A DNA stretch of 64,000 nucleotides from Nitrospirota bacterium (GTDB lineage: Bacteria > Nitrospirota > Nitrospiria > Nitrospirales > Nitrospiraceae): positions 62,001 to 126,000 of the forward strand of contig JAUSMA010000065.1 of assembly GCA_030645475.1 (NCBI GenBank), written 5' to 3'. Shown one piece after another: positions 25,237 to 33,041 of the stretch (position 1 is the first letter of the stretch; each line of letters begins with the position of its first letter). Position numbers and translations under genes: made by a program. The notes under the pieces were generated by a model. The model saw only the letters and a list, made by a program, of their open reading frames with translations. It was not told the DNA's origin and searched no databases.

Positions 25237-26541
25237 ATGAATGGACATCCGGTTTCGGCACAGATGGATAGCGATTTGCTGCACGAAGCCTTTCGAAGCT
25301 TCGACGATGCGGCGGCGACGCTCCAACAGTCCTATCAGACGTTGACGTCCCGGTTGGAGCAGCTCGACGTCGAACTCGCCGACCGCAACGAGGCGCTGCG
25401 AAAGAATTTACGTGTCAATGAAGAGTTGCGCGAGCATTTGACGGCGATCGTGGAGTCTCTGTCGACCGGTCTGCTCGTCATGGATGAAGCCGGCACTATT
25501 ACGCGCTGTAACCAAGCCGGCACACAATTGCTCGGATTGGCGCACGAACAAATCATCGGACGTTCCTTGGCCACCTGCCTCAAAGACGCGCATTTGGACG
25601 GTGATGTCTATCCCCTGACCACGCAACAGGGTGCCGCGGTGTCTCTCTCGCAACGTGCCTTGCAGACGAGCGACGGACGCCAGGCGGGGAGCTTGGCTTT
25701 GATTCAGGATGTGACGGCCATGCGAGAGCTAGAGGATCGGCTGCAACGCCGTAATCGCCTCGCGGCCATGGGCGAAATGGTTGGACGGATCGCCCACGAA
25801 ATTCGGAATCCGCTCGGCAGCATCGAACTGTTCGCGTCGATGCTGCGCCGCGATTTACACGATGCGCCGGCAATGCGCGGCTATGCCGAACACATCTCGT
25901 CGTCGGTCCACATGATGAATCGTCTCCTCACGAACCTGCTGCTCTATACCAAGCCCGACTGTTCCCATGGAGAACGCCATGAGACGGAAGCCCTGATGTT
26001 GAATGCCTTGACCCTGGCCGCCCATGCCGTCGCCGGCGCCAGAGTGGATATTCGTCTGGATGTCAATCCATTAGCATCACACATGTGGTGCGATGCCGGG
26101 CAGATGAAGCAAGTGCTCCTCAACTTGATCCTGAACAGCATCCACGCCATGCCGAACGGTGGAACCTTGACGTTGTCGGCGAGACCGGCTGCGGAGGCGA
26201 CATCCGGCGGAGCAGGTATCTGTCTTTCGGTGTCGGATACGGGTATCGGCATCCCGGCGGCGCAGCGTTCAAGGATCTTCGATCCCTTCTTCACCACCAG
26301 GGATGAAGGCACCGGGTTAGGTCTGGCTATCGTCCACGCGATTGTCGAAGGGCATCGTGGCCGAATCGACGTCGAGAGTGAGGAAGGACGCGGCACCACA
26401 TTTACCATCGTACTCCCGAATCATCATGCGACGAGCCCTCTGCCGATACAGAAATCACCTGTTCTCTCGTTCTCGGAAGGGTACCCTGCGTCGGAGTTGA
26501 TCGCTGAACGACTGCTTGTTGGAGAGGAGACATCGGCATGA
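25237..26541 (+). CDS. Flagellar-type sensor histidine kinase (FlrB/FleS-like)
   Basis: A 434-residue soluble kinase. It has an N-terminal coiled coil (residues 20-70), a PAS domain (about 70-165: LSTGLLVMDEAGTITRCNQ), a HisKA region with the acceptor His (about 187) in GRIAHEIRNPLGSIELF, and a HATPase domain with N-box (NLILNSIHAMPNGG), G1 (SDTGIGI) and G2 (GTGLGLAIVHAIVEGH). No membrane segment is visible, as in FlrB/FleS. The start is ATG 25237, after GAAGGAGG; GTG 25234 is an alternative. Its stop overlaps the regulator start, so kinase and regulator are translationally coupled. It probably phosphorylates the downstream NtrC-type regulator; other receivers in the region are possible targets. 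Confidence 0.85.
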   Translation: MNGHPVSAQMDSDLLHEAFRSFDDAAATLQQSYQTLTSRLEQLDVELADRNEALRKNLRVNEELREHLTAIVESLSTGLLVMDEAGTITRCNQAGTQLLGLAHEQIIGRSLATCLKDAHLDGDVYPLTTQQGAAVSLSQRALQTSDGRQAGSLALIQDVTAMRELEDRLQRRNRLAAMGEMVGRIAHEIRNPLGSIELFASMLRRDLHDAPAMRGYAEHISSSVHMMNRLLTNLLLYTKPDCSHGERHETEALMLNALTLAAHAVAGARVDIRLDVNPLASHMWCDAGQMKQVLLNLILNSIHAMPNGGTLTLSARPAAEATSGGAGICLSVSDTGIGIPAAQRSRIFDPFFTTRDEGTGLGLAIVHAIVEGHRGRIDVESEEGRGTTFTIVLPNHHATSPLPIQKSPVLSFSEGYPASELIAERLLVGEETSA

Positions 26542-27944
26542 CCGACCATAATACAGAATCTCCGGTGGCGGATGTTCCTGCACAAGCTGAACGAATTTTA
26601 ATCGTCGACGATGATCCTTCCATGCGGATGGCCTTAATGGAGTCTGTTCGCCGGCTGGGTTACGACGTACAGGGTGCGATGGATGGCGCCGATGCCGTCG
26701 AGCTGGTTGGCCGTTATAAACCCTGGTTAGTGGTCACCGATTTAAAAATGCCACGGCTCGGTGGACTCGACTTGATCAAGGAGATCAAAAGCCGTTCGCC
26801 GCAGACATTGATGGTGCTGATGACCGCCTATGGGACCGTGGAAACTGCCGTGGAGGCGATGAAGTACGGAGCGAGCGATTACATTCTCAAGCCGTTCTCG
26901 ACCGACTTACTGGAGCGGGTCATTGCCAATCTCAAAGCCTGTGGCGCGGATGCCTCGATGTCCCCGGCTGTGCCGATCGATCAGCGGTCGATCCTGACAC
27001 AAGATCCCGGCATGGCAAGGCTCCTCAGTACCGTTGAAGGAGTCGCGGCAAGCCAAGCCACTGTCCTCATCCATGGAGAGAGCGGTACGGGAAAAGAGTT
27101 GCTGGCGCGCTTTATTCACAGCCGAAGCCCACGTGCCCATCGTCCCTTTATCGCCGTGAATTGCGCGGCATTACCGGATGGGCTTCTGGAGAGCGAATTA
27201 TTCGGCCATGAGCGAGGCGCCTTTACCGGGGCGATCATGAAGAAACTCGGTAAGTTCGAGATGGCACATACCGGCACCCTGTTGCTGGATGAAATCAGCG
27301 AAATGAACATGAGCTTGCAAGCGAAGTTACTGCGGGTGATTCAGGAGCGAGAGGTGGATCGAGTCGGAGGGCGCGAGCCGGTGTCTGTGAACATCCGTCT
27401 CATTGCGACGACCAACCGTTCGCTCTATCACGAAGTCGAGCAGGGGCGGTTTCGAGAGGACTTGTATTACCGGCTGAATGTCTTCCCCATCACTGTGCCG
27501 CCACTACGGGAAAGGCCTGCGGACATTCCGTTGCTCGTGAGGCATTTCGTGGCCGTTTCATCGGCACGTAACGGCCTTCCGCAACCGGCGGTGTCGGCGG
27601 CCGCCTATGCCGTGCTTCAGGAGAGGCGATGGAAAGGGAATGTGCGCGAGTTGGAGAATGTCATGGAGCGCGCCGTGTTGTTAGCCGGGAACGAGCCGAT
27701 TCTCCCGAGCCATTTATTGCTGGAGGCCGGCGCCCAACCAGCCGCCTCTGTGCCAGTCCCGTCCGTACCGCAGTCTTCTGTGAATGGATCGTTGTGGGAA
27801 ATGGAGCGCGAGCTGATTTTTCAAACCTTGGCTCGTGTGCATGAGAATCGGACTCATGCAGCGAAAGAACTGGGCATCAGTATTCGAACCTTGCGGAACA
27901 AGCTTCGCGAGTACCGGGGGGAAACGTGCCCAGTCTCGGCTTGA
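26538..27944 (+). CDS. NtrC-family sigma-54 response regulator (FlrC/FleR-like)
   Basis: A 468-residue regulator whose ATG overlaps the kinase stop. It has a receiver (17-130: Asp24, Asp25, acceptor Asp68, Thr96, Lys118), an AAA+ domain (GESGTGKE, GAFTGA, LLDEISEM) and a C-terminal Fis-type helix (HAAKELGISIRTLRNKLREY). The combination with the PAS kinase and the position before flgB, with a sigma-54-type promoter in between, fits the FlrC/FleR role of switching on class III flagellar genes. Species-specific gene naming is not attempted. Confidence 0.87.
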   Translation: MTDHNTESPVADVPAQAERILIVDDDPSMRMALMESVRRLGYDVQGAMDGADAVELVGRYKPWLVVTDLKMPRLGGLDLIKEIKSRSPQTLMVLMTAYGTVETAVEAMKYGASDYILKPFSTDLLERVIANLKACGADASMSPAVPIDQRSILTQDPGMARLLSTVEGVAASQATVLIHGESGTGKELLARFIHSRSPRAHRPFIAVNCAALPDGLLESELFGHERGAFTGAIMKKLGKFEMAHTGTLLLDEISEMNMSLQAKLLRVIQEREVDRVGGREPVSVNIRLIATTNRSLYHEVEQGRFREDLYYRLNVFPITVPPLRERPADIPLLVRHFVAVSSARNGLPQPAVSAAAYAVLQERRWKGNVRELENVMERAVLLAGNEPILPSHLLLEAGAQPAASVPVPSVPQSSVNGSLWEMERELIFQTLARVHENRTHAAKELGISIRTLRNKLREYRGETCPVSA

Positions 27945-28067
27945 CCTATTGGTATTGGCCGGAGTGGACCGTTCCCGCTGGGCAACTCCTGCCGATCGGC
28001 AGGAAGCGTATTGGACGAAACGATCCGGCAGACTCTGTCGTTGCAGTCAGATTCTGCCGATTGAAGA

Positions 28068-28083
28068 TGGCATCGCGATTGCA
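28068..28083 (+). promoter_or_regulatory. Sigma-54-like promoter before flgB
   Basis: TGGCATCGCGATTGCA matches TGGCAC-N5-TTGCA with one change (C to T). Transcription would begin near 28095, leaving a leader with AGGAG before the flgB ATG at 28124. The neighbouring NtrC-type regulator fits it. Confidence 0.7.
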
Positions 28084-28123
28084 ATGATGACATCTGTGGG
28101 ACGGAGCCAAGAGGAGACGCATC

Positions 28124-28531
28124 ATGATGATCTTTGATCGCACCATGCAATTGGTTCATCGCACCTTGGATTTGCGGCAAGCGAGGCAGCGCGTCATCGC
28201 CTCGAATATTGCGAACGAAGAAACCCCCGGTTACCGTGCCACCGACTTCAATTTCCGAGACTCGCTCCAAGCGGCGCAGCGTGGTCAAGGACCGGTGACG
28301 CTGGCGGTGACGCAGGGCAAACACTTCGGTCCGCAGGGGGATGGATTTCAGCGGGTCGTCGGAACGCTCAGTGATGTGCCGGCAGGCGACCTTCCCTTGG
28401 ATGCCAACTCGGTGAACATGGAGCTGGAAATGGCCAAGATGTCCGACAACGCCATGCAATACAACGGGGCTGCCGCGATCATGGCGATCCGCTTGCGTCA
28501 ATTGATGGGAGCGGTACGGGATGCGCGATAA
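28124..28531 (+). CDS. flgB: Flagellar proximal rod protein FlgB
   Basis: A 135-residue rod protein with the hallmark ASNIANEETPGYRATDF near the N-terminus (residues 26-42) and the C-terminal helix typical of rod proteins. FlgB is part of the proximal rod of the basal body, built in the periplasm after export. It has two ATGs in a row (28124 and 28127); AGGAG precedes. It heads a run of rod, hook-basal body and motor genes. Length is normal for the family. Confidence 0.93.
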   Translation: MMIFDRTMQLVHRTLDLRQARQRVIASNIANEETPGYRATDFNFRDSLQAAQRGQGPVTLAVTQGKHFGPQGDGFQRVVGTLSDVPAGDLPLDANSVNMELEMAKMSDNAMQYNGAAAIMAIRLRQLMGAVRDAR

Positions 28532-28535
28532 CAAA

Positions 28536-28620
28536 AACGGCGAGAGGCATGCGGCTAGGGGCAAGGGGCGACAAGCCTGTGACCCCCTCGCCCCTTACCT
28601 TTCGCCTCTAGCCTTCAGCC
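28536..28620. repeat. Intergenic imperfect palindrome (flagellar spacer type A)
   Basis: Between flgB and flgC the sequence GGCGAGAGGCATGCGGCTAGGGGCAAGGGGCGA is followed by a near complement TCGCCCCTTACCTTTCGCCTCTAGCC. The right arm contains GCCTCTAGCC, also found at 43552-43561. It does not look coding and resembles REP-like intergenic elements. Confidence 0.6.
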
Positions 28621-28633
28621 TGGAGGAACGACC

Positions 28634-29083
28634 ATGGAAATGACCGATAGCATGGCAGTGTCCGTTACGGCTTTAGACGCACAACGCCGTCGACTGAATG
28701 TGATCTCCAGTAATCTGGCGAATGCCCAGTCTACCCATACGCCTGGTGGAGGGCCCTATAAACGCCGGGATGTGGTCTTTCAGTCCACGCCCGTCACCAG
28801 CCCGTTTCAGCGCACATTCCGGCAAGTGGCAACTGGGCCTGGAGCCCATGCGCTCGACGGCGTGAAGGTGCTGCGTGTGCATGAAGATTCAAAACCCGGT
28901 CAAGCGATTTATGATCCGCGCCATCCTGACGCCGATAAAAAAGGTTTCGTGAAGATGCCGAACGTCAATGTCATGGAAGAAATGGTGAACATGATCGGTG
29001 CATCGCGTTCGTATGAAGCGAACGTGCAAGCGATTAATGCCACTCGCGCCATGATGAATAAGGCTCTGGAGATCGGGAGGTAG
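28634..29083 (+). CDS. flgC: Flagellar proximal rod protein FlgC
   Basis: A 149-residue rod protein carrying LNVISSNLANAQSTHTPGGG near the N-terminus and the closing helix NMIGASRSYEANVQAINATR, both standard for FlgC. It forms the proximal rod with FlgB and FlgF. The ATG follows GGAGGAACGACC. It is separated from flgB by the intergenic palindrome and is 2 bases from fliE. Confidence 0.95.
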   Translation: MEMTDSMAVSVTALDAQRRRLNVISSNLANAQSTHTPGGGPYKRRDVVFQSTPVTSPFQRTFRQVATGPGAHALDGVKVLRVHEDSKPGQAIYDPRHPDADKKGFVKMPNVNVMEEMVNMIGASRSYEANVQAINATRAMMNKALEIGR

Positions 29084-29085
29084 TC

Positions 29086-29391
29086 ATGGATCAGATCAAG
29101 CCGATTGCGATTCCGACACCGTCATTTGGGGAACTGGGCACGGCGTCTCAGGGTTCAGGTGGCACCCCAGCCACTGGATTTATGGATACGTTGCAGCATG
29201 CGATCAGTAAGGCCAACGATATTCAGCTGCAAGCCAGCCAGGCCACAGATGCGCTGATGACCGGCCAGTCGCAGAACGTGCATGGGACGATGGTCGCGTT
29301 ACAGGAGGCGGATATCTCCTTCCAGCTGATGATGCAGATCCGGAACAAGCTGGTGTCGGCCTATGAAGAAATTCAACGGATGCAGATGTAA
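29086..29391 (+). CDS. fliE: Flagellar hook-basal body complex protein FliE
   Basis: A 101-residue small protein located between flgC and fliF, its usual place. It has the helix QHAISKANDIQLQASQATDA and the conserved end VALQEADISFQLMMQIRNKLV with a YEEIQRMQM tail, typical of FliE. FliE joins the MS ring to the rod and is among the first exported subunits. The start codon is ATG 29086. Confidence 0.92.
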   Translation: MDQIKPIAIPTPSFGELGTASQGSGGTPATGFMDTLQHAISKANDIQLQASQATDALMTGQSQNVHGTMVALQEADISFQLMMQIRNKLVSAYEEIQRMQM

Positions 29392-29423
29392 CCCAGCTGT
29401 CGCGTAGCGAGGAGTAGGGCTCT

Positions 29424-30983
29424 ATGTTGTCAAAGTTTTCCATCAATCAACGCTTGATCATTCTGGTTGCGCTCGCCGGCTCGATTGCTGGATTGATTGC
29501 CGTGACCCTCTGGACGCAACAACCAGACATGCAGGTGTTATTTACCAACCTCAACCCTGAGGATGCATCCGGGATTGTGGATAAACTAAAAGAAACGAAG
29601 GTGCCGTACGAGACGACCGGCGGTGGCACGACCATCTTGGTTCCTAGTGCGCAAGTGCATGAATTGAGATTGCAGTTGGCCTCCCAGGGGCTCCCGCATG
29701 GTGGCGGTGTAGGATTTGAGATTTTCGATCGTTCGTCGATCGGGATGTCTGATTTCGTGCAGAAACTCAATTATCGTCGCGCCCTGCAAGGCGAACTGGC
29801 TCGAACTATTGCCCAAATGCCGGAGATCGAACGAGCCCGCGTGCATCTCGCGACCCCGGAACGGCGGCTTTTCGGGACCGAAGAAAATCGGGCGCGCGCT
29901 TCGATCGTGGTGTCGTTGCGGAACGGACAGGCTCTCGCCAAGACTCAAGTCAACGGCATCGTTCACCTTGTGGCGAGCAGCGTTGAGGGGCTCCAAGTGA
30001 AAGATGTCACCGTGGTGGATGGCCATGGACGGCTCCTTTCGTCGGCCGCCGGGAGCGATGACGCGGCAGGGCTCACCGGGTCGCAATTGGAATACCAGCG
30101 GACGGTGGAGAAGGACATTGAAACCCGTATCCAATCCATGTTGGAGCGGATCGTCGGACAGAATAAAGCGGTCGTGCGCGTCTCGAGTATCCTCGACTTC
30201 CGCAAAATTGAAACGACGGAAGAGCGGTACGATCCGAACGGCCAAGTCGTGCGGAGCGAACAGCGAGGACAGGAGAAATCGAATGGCGTGAATGGCGTAT
30301 CCGGTGGCGTCCCAGGTGTCCAATCGAATGTGCCGCCCGGAACCGACCAAGAGCCGCCTCAGACCAGCTCGACCAGTAATCAGACCAAGAACGAGACGGT
30401 GAACTACGAAATCAGCCGGACCGTGTCCCGCATCGTGGAATCAAGCGGCAACATTAAGCAGCTCTCTGTAGCGGTGCTCGTGGACGGCATCTACGAAGGA
30501 GCGAAGGCCTCTGCAGACGGAAAGCCGGCAGCCGATCAGGTCAAGAAGTATGTCGCACGGTCTGAAGAAGACATGAAGCGCATCGAGGAAATCGTGAAAA
30601 AAGCGATGGGCTATTCGGCTGAGCGCCAGGATCAAGTCCAGGTGACGAATGTGCAATTCGACATCGCGACTGAAGAGCCGTCCACCCAGGGTGTCGAGGC
30701 TGCGGCCGATGCGACGAATCCCTTCTTGCCCTATCTTCGGTATGGGGTCGGCGGGCTGCTCTTTCTCCTGATCCTGTTCATGGTCGTGCGCCCGCTGCTG
30801 GGCATGTTGGGATCGACGGGGACTGCATTAGAACAGAGTGCCACCGCGTCATTGCCTGCTTCGGTCAGTCAGGTCGAAGCGGCTCTGGACGGGAAACCGC
30901 GCTCACAACTCATCGATATGGCACGCAGCAATCCTGAAGCGACGGCTGTCATCGTTAAACAATGGTTGAAGACCGATCAGTAA
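29424..30983 (+). CDS. fliF: Flagellar MS-ring protein FliF
   Basis: A 519-residue protein with two membrane segments, near residues 10-30 (LIILVALAGSIAGLIAVTLW) and near 435-460 (YGVGGLLFLLILFMVVRPLL). Between them lie the ring-building motifs, for example LRLQLASQGLPHGGGVGFEI and LARTIAQMPEIERARVHLA. The C-terminal tail (QLIDMARSNPEATAVIVKQW) binds FliG. FliF makes the MS ring in the inner membrane, the base on which the rest is built. It lies between fliE and fliG as usual. Confidence 0.95.
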   Translation: MLSKFSINQRLIILVALAGSIAGLIAVTLWTQQPDMQVLFTNLNPEDASGIVDKLKETKVPYETTGGGTTILVPSAQVHELRLQLASQGLPHGGGVGFEIFDRSSIGMSDFVQKLNYRRALQGELARTIAQMPEIERARVHLATPERRLFGTEENRARASIVVSLRNGQALAKTQVNGIVHLVASSVEGLQVKDVTVVDGHGRLLSSAAGSDDAAGLTGSQLEYQRTVEKDIETRIQSMLERIVGQNKAVVRVSSILDFRKIETTEERYDPNGQVVRSEQRGQEKSNGVNGVSGGVPGVQSNVPPGTDQEPPQTSSTSNQTKNETVNYEISRTVSRIVESSGNIKQLSVAVLVDGIYEGAKASADGKPAADQVKKYVARSEEDMKRIEEIVKKAMGYSAERQDQVQVTNVQFDIATEEPSTQGVEAAADATNPFLPYLRYGVGGLLFLLILFMVVRPLLGMLGSTGTALEQSATASLPASVSQVEAALDGKPRSQLIDMARSNPEATAVIVKQWLKTDQ

Positions 30984-30998
30984 AGAGGACTTGCTGCA

Positions 30999-31991
30999 AT
31001 GGCTACGCAATTAACCGGTGAAAAGAAAGCGGCGATTCTCCTGCGAGCGATCGGTGAAGATGCGGCGGCGTTGGTGATGAAGAGCCTCGACCCCAAGGAA
31101 ATCAGAAAATTGGGCACGTTCATGAACGATACTGCCAATATCTCGAAGGAAGAAGAGCAGAGTGTGATGGGGGATTTTGAAAAAGCCAGCGCGACCGGCG
31201 AAGTCTCATTTCAGGGGAAAGATTACATCAAAACCATTCTCACAAAAGCACTCGGTCCTGAGAAAGCGGCCCGTTTGCTTGAATCCATGAATAGCCGAGT
31301 CTATCCGGGGCTCGATGCGTTGAAGTGGGTGGATGCCAAGGCCGTGTCGCAAATGCTCAAGATTGAGCACCCTCAAACTATTTCTCTCATCATGGCTCAT
31401 ATGGAGCCAGAGCAGGCAGGGCAGGTGCTCACGGGCTTACCAGCAGAGCTGCGGGCGGATGTGGCCCATCGGTTGGCGACGATGGAGGAAGTTCAGCCGG
31501 ACGTGCTCGAGGAACTGAGCGGTGCGCTCCAAGACATTTTGATTGCCAACTCCGGCGCCCAATCCCTGACAGTGGGTGGCTCCCAGGTGATCGCGGATAT
31601 TCTCACTCGGGTGGATAAAGCGACCGAGGGCGGCATTATGGCCAAGATTGCCGAGCGAAATCAGGCTCTGGCCGATGCCATCCGTGCTTTGATGTTCGTG
31701 TTCGACGATCTGATCAAACTCGACGATCGCGGGATGCAAGAGCTGATGAAGGAAGTCAGCAAGGAAGATTTACCTGTCGCGCTTCGTGGGGCCAGTCCGG
31801 ACGTGAAGGAGAAGTTCCTGAAGAACATGTCGAGTCGCGCTTCCGAAATGTTGAAAGAGGATATGGAGGCTCGAGGACCGGCGAAGGTGGCGGATGTGGA
31901 GAAGGCTCAACAGAATATCTTGAAGGTCTGCCGGAAGTTGGAAGAAGAGGGCCGCATTGTGATCTCAGGCGCTGGGGAGGCGCTGGTGTAA
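30999..31991 (+). CDS. fliG: Flagellar motor switch protein FliG
   Basis: A 330-residue switch protein with the EHPQ motif (about residue 125, IEHPQTISLIMAHMEPEQA) and the C-terminal torque helix region FVFDDLIKLDDRGMQELM, including charged residues that face the stator. The final part ends in GRIVISGAGEALV. FliG connects the MS ring to FliM/FliN and takes part in torque. Start ATG 30999 with GAGGA upstream. The stop is directly followed by the start of the FliH fusion. Confidence 0.96.
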   Translation: MATQLTGEKKAAILLRAIGEDAAALVMKSLDPKEIRKLGTFMNDTANISKEEEQSVMGDFEKASATGEVSFQGKDYIKTILTKALGPEKAARLLESMNSRVYPGLDALKWVDAKAVSQMLKIEHPQTISLIMAHMEPEQAGQVLTGLPAELRADVAHRLATMEEVQPDVLEELSGALQDILIANSGAQSLTVGGSQVIADILTRVDKATEGGIMAKIAERNQALADAIRALMFVFDDLIKLDDRGMQELMKEVSKEDLPVALRGASPDVKEKFLKNMSSRASEMLKEDMEARGPAKVADVEKAQQNILKVCRKLEEEGRIVISGAGEALV

Positions 31992-33041
31992 ATGGGGAGT
32001 CCCCTGAGTATGGAATCCACCCTGTCGCAGCCTGCACCACGTGCCACCTGGCAGCGTGACACGTCAATCTTGATCGTCGACGATGAGCTGTCGATCCAGA
32101 AGTTACTGACCGTATTACTCCAGTCAGATGGGTATCGCATCCGTGCGGTTGGGTCGGCGCGGGAAGCTCTCGCAGCGCTCAAGATCGCACCGGCTTCGTT
32201 GATGATCACCGACATTAAATTGCCTGACCAGGATGGCCTGTCCTTGCTCCAGCAGGCCGTGAAGATCGATCCGCGTATGATCGGAGTGGTGATGACGGGA
32301 TATGCCACGGTCGATCTCGCCGTTCAAGCAATGAAGGCCGGTGCGACTGAATTTCTGATGAAACCCTTCGAGTGCGACATGGTGCTCCTGACGGTCAAAC
32401 GACTCCTCGAGCTCTATCGCCTGCGGGTAGAAAATGCCGTGTTGAAACAGGCGGTGGTGCGTGAGGGCGGCGTGCGGTTGGAGAATCCGTCATTGATCGA
32501 TTTTGGGACAGGCCATCAGTTCGTCACGACCAGCGGCCCGTCCGACTACGACCGGGGGATTGCTGAAGGCGAACGCCGAGCCGCGGTGCGTGACGACGCC
32601 TCGCACCGGCATGAACAGACGCTGTTCGCCAATGCCGTGCAGCAGTTGGAGGAAGTCTGGAGATCGTTCAGTACCACGATGGAGGATGATGTGGCTGCCT
32701 TGGCCTTCAGTCTGGCTGCGCGCATCTTACGAGGCACGATCGCCGAGCATCAGGATGTTGTGACGGCGCAGTTGAAAGCCGCCTTGGCGACAATTCGTGA
32801 ATCAGGCGTGGTGACGGTCCGCACCCACCCCTCCGATGTGTCGGTCCTTGAAGCGGCGAGGCCTGAGCTGAGTCGCGATCGAGAGACGGCGTTGGTGCTG
32901 CACATTGAAGGCGATGCCTCACTCTCGCGTGGCAGTTGTGTGGTCGCGACAACGAATCGATTAGTCGACGCCTCTCTAGACGCGCAGTTGCTGCGGCTCG
33001 GAGAGGTGTTACAGAAACGGGGGCGCGGTGGATCTCGCTGA
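31992..33041 (+). CDS. fliH: Receiver-FliH fusion (flagellar export ATPase regulator with phospho-acceptor domain)
   Basis: A 349-residue protein. Residues 24-140 are an NtrC-type receiver: acid pair Asp30/Asp31 in LIVDDELSI, acceptor Asp74 in MITDIKLPDQDG, Thr102 in VVMTGYA, Lys124 in MKPFECD. A helical linker (about 138-160, RLLELYRLRVENAVLKQAV) leads to a normal FliH C-terminal part (about 185-349: IAEGERRAAV, then ALAFSLAARILRGTIAEHQD, and the end SRGSCVVATTNRLVDASLDA). FliH binds the export ATPase FliI and brings it to the gate. The gene sits between fliG and fliI, and overlaps fliI by 14 bases. Ordinary FliH is about 220-260 residues with no receiver. The start could also be ATG 32010. 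Confidence 0.85.
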   Translation: MGSPLSMESTLSQPAPRATWQRDTSILIVDDELSIQKLLTVLLQSDGYRIRAVGSAREALAALKIAPASLMITDIKLPDQDGLSLLQQAVKIDPRMIGVVMTGYATVDLAVQAMKAGATEFLMKPFECDMVLLTVKRLLELYRLRVENAVLKQAVVREGGVRLENPSLIDFGTGHQFVTTSGPSDYDRGIAEGERRAAVRDDASHRHEQTLFANAVQQLEEVWRSFSTTMEDDVAALAFSLAARILRGTIAEHQDVVTAQLKAALATIRESGVVTVRTHPSDVSVLEAARPELSRDRETALVLHIEGDASLSRGSCVVATTNRLVDASLDAQLLRLGEVLQKRGRGGSR

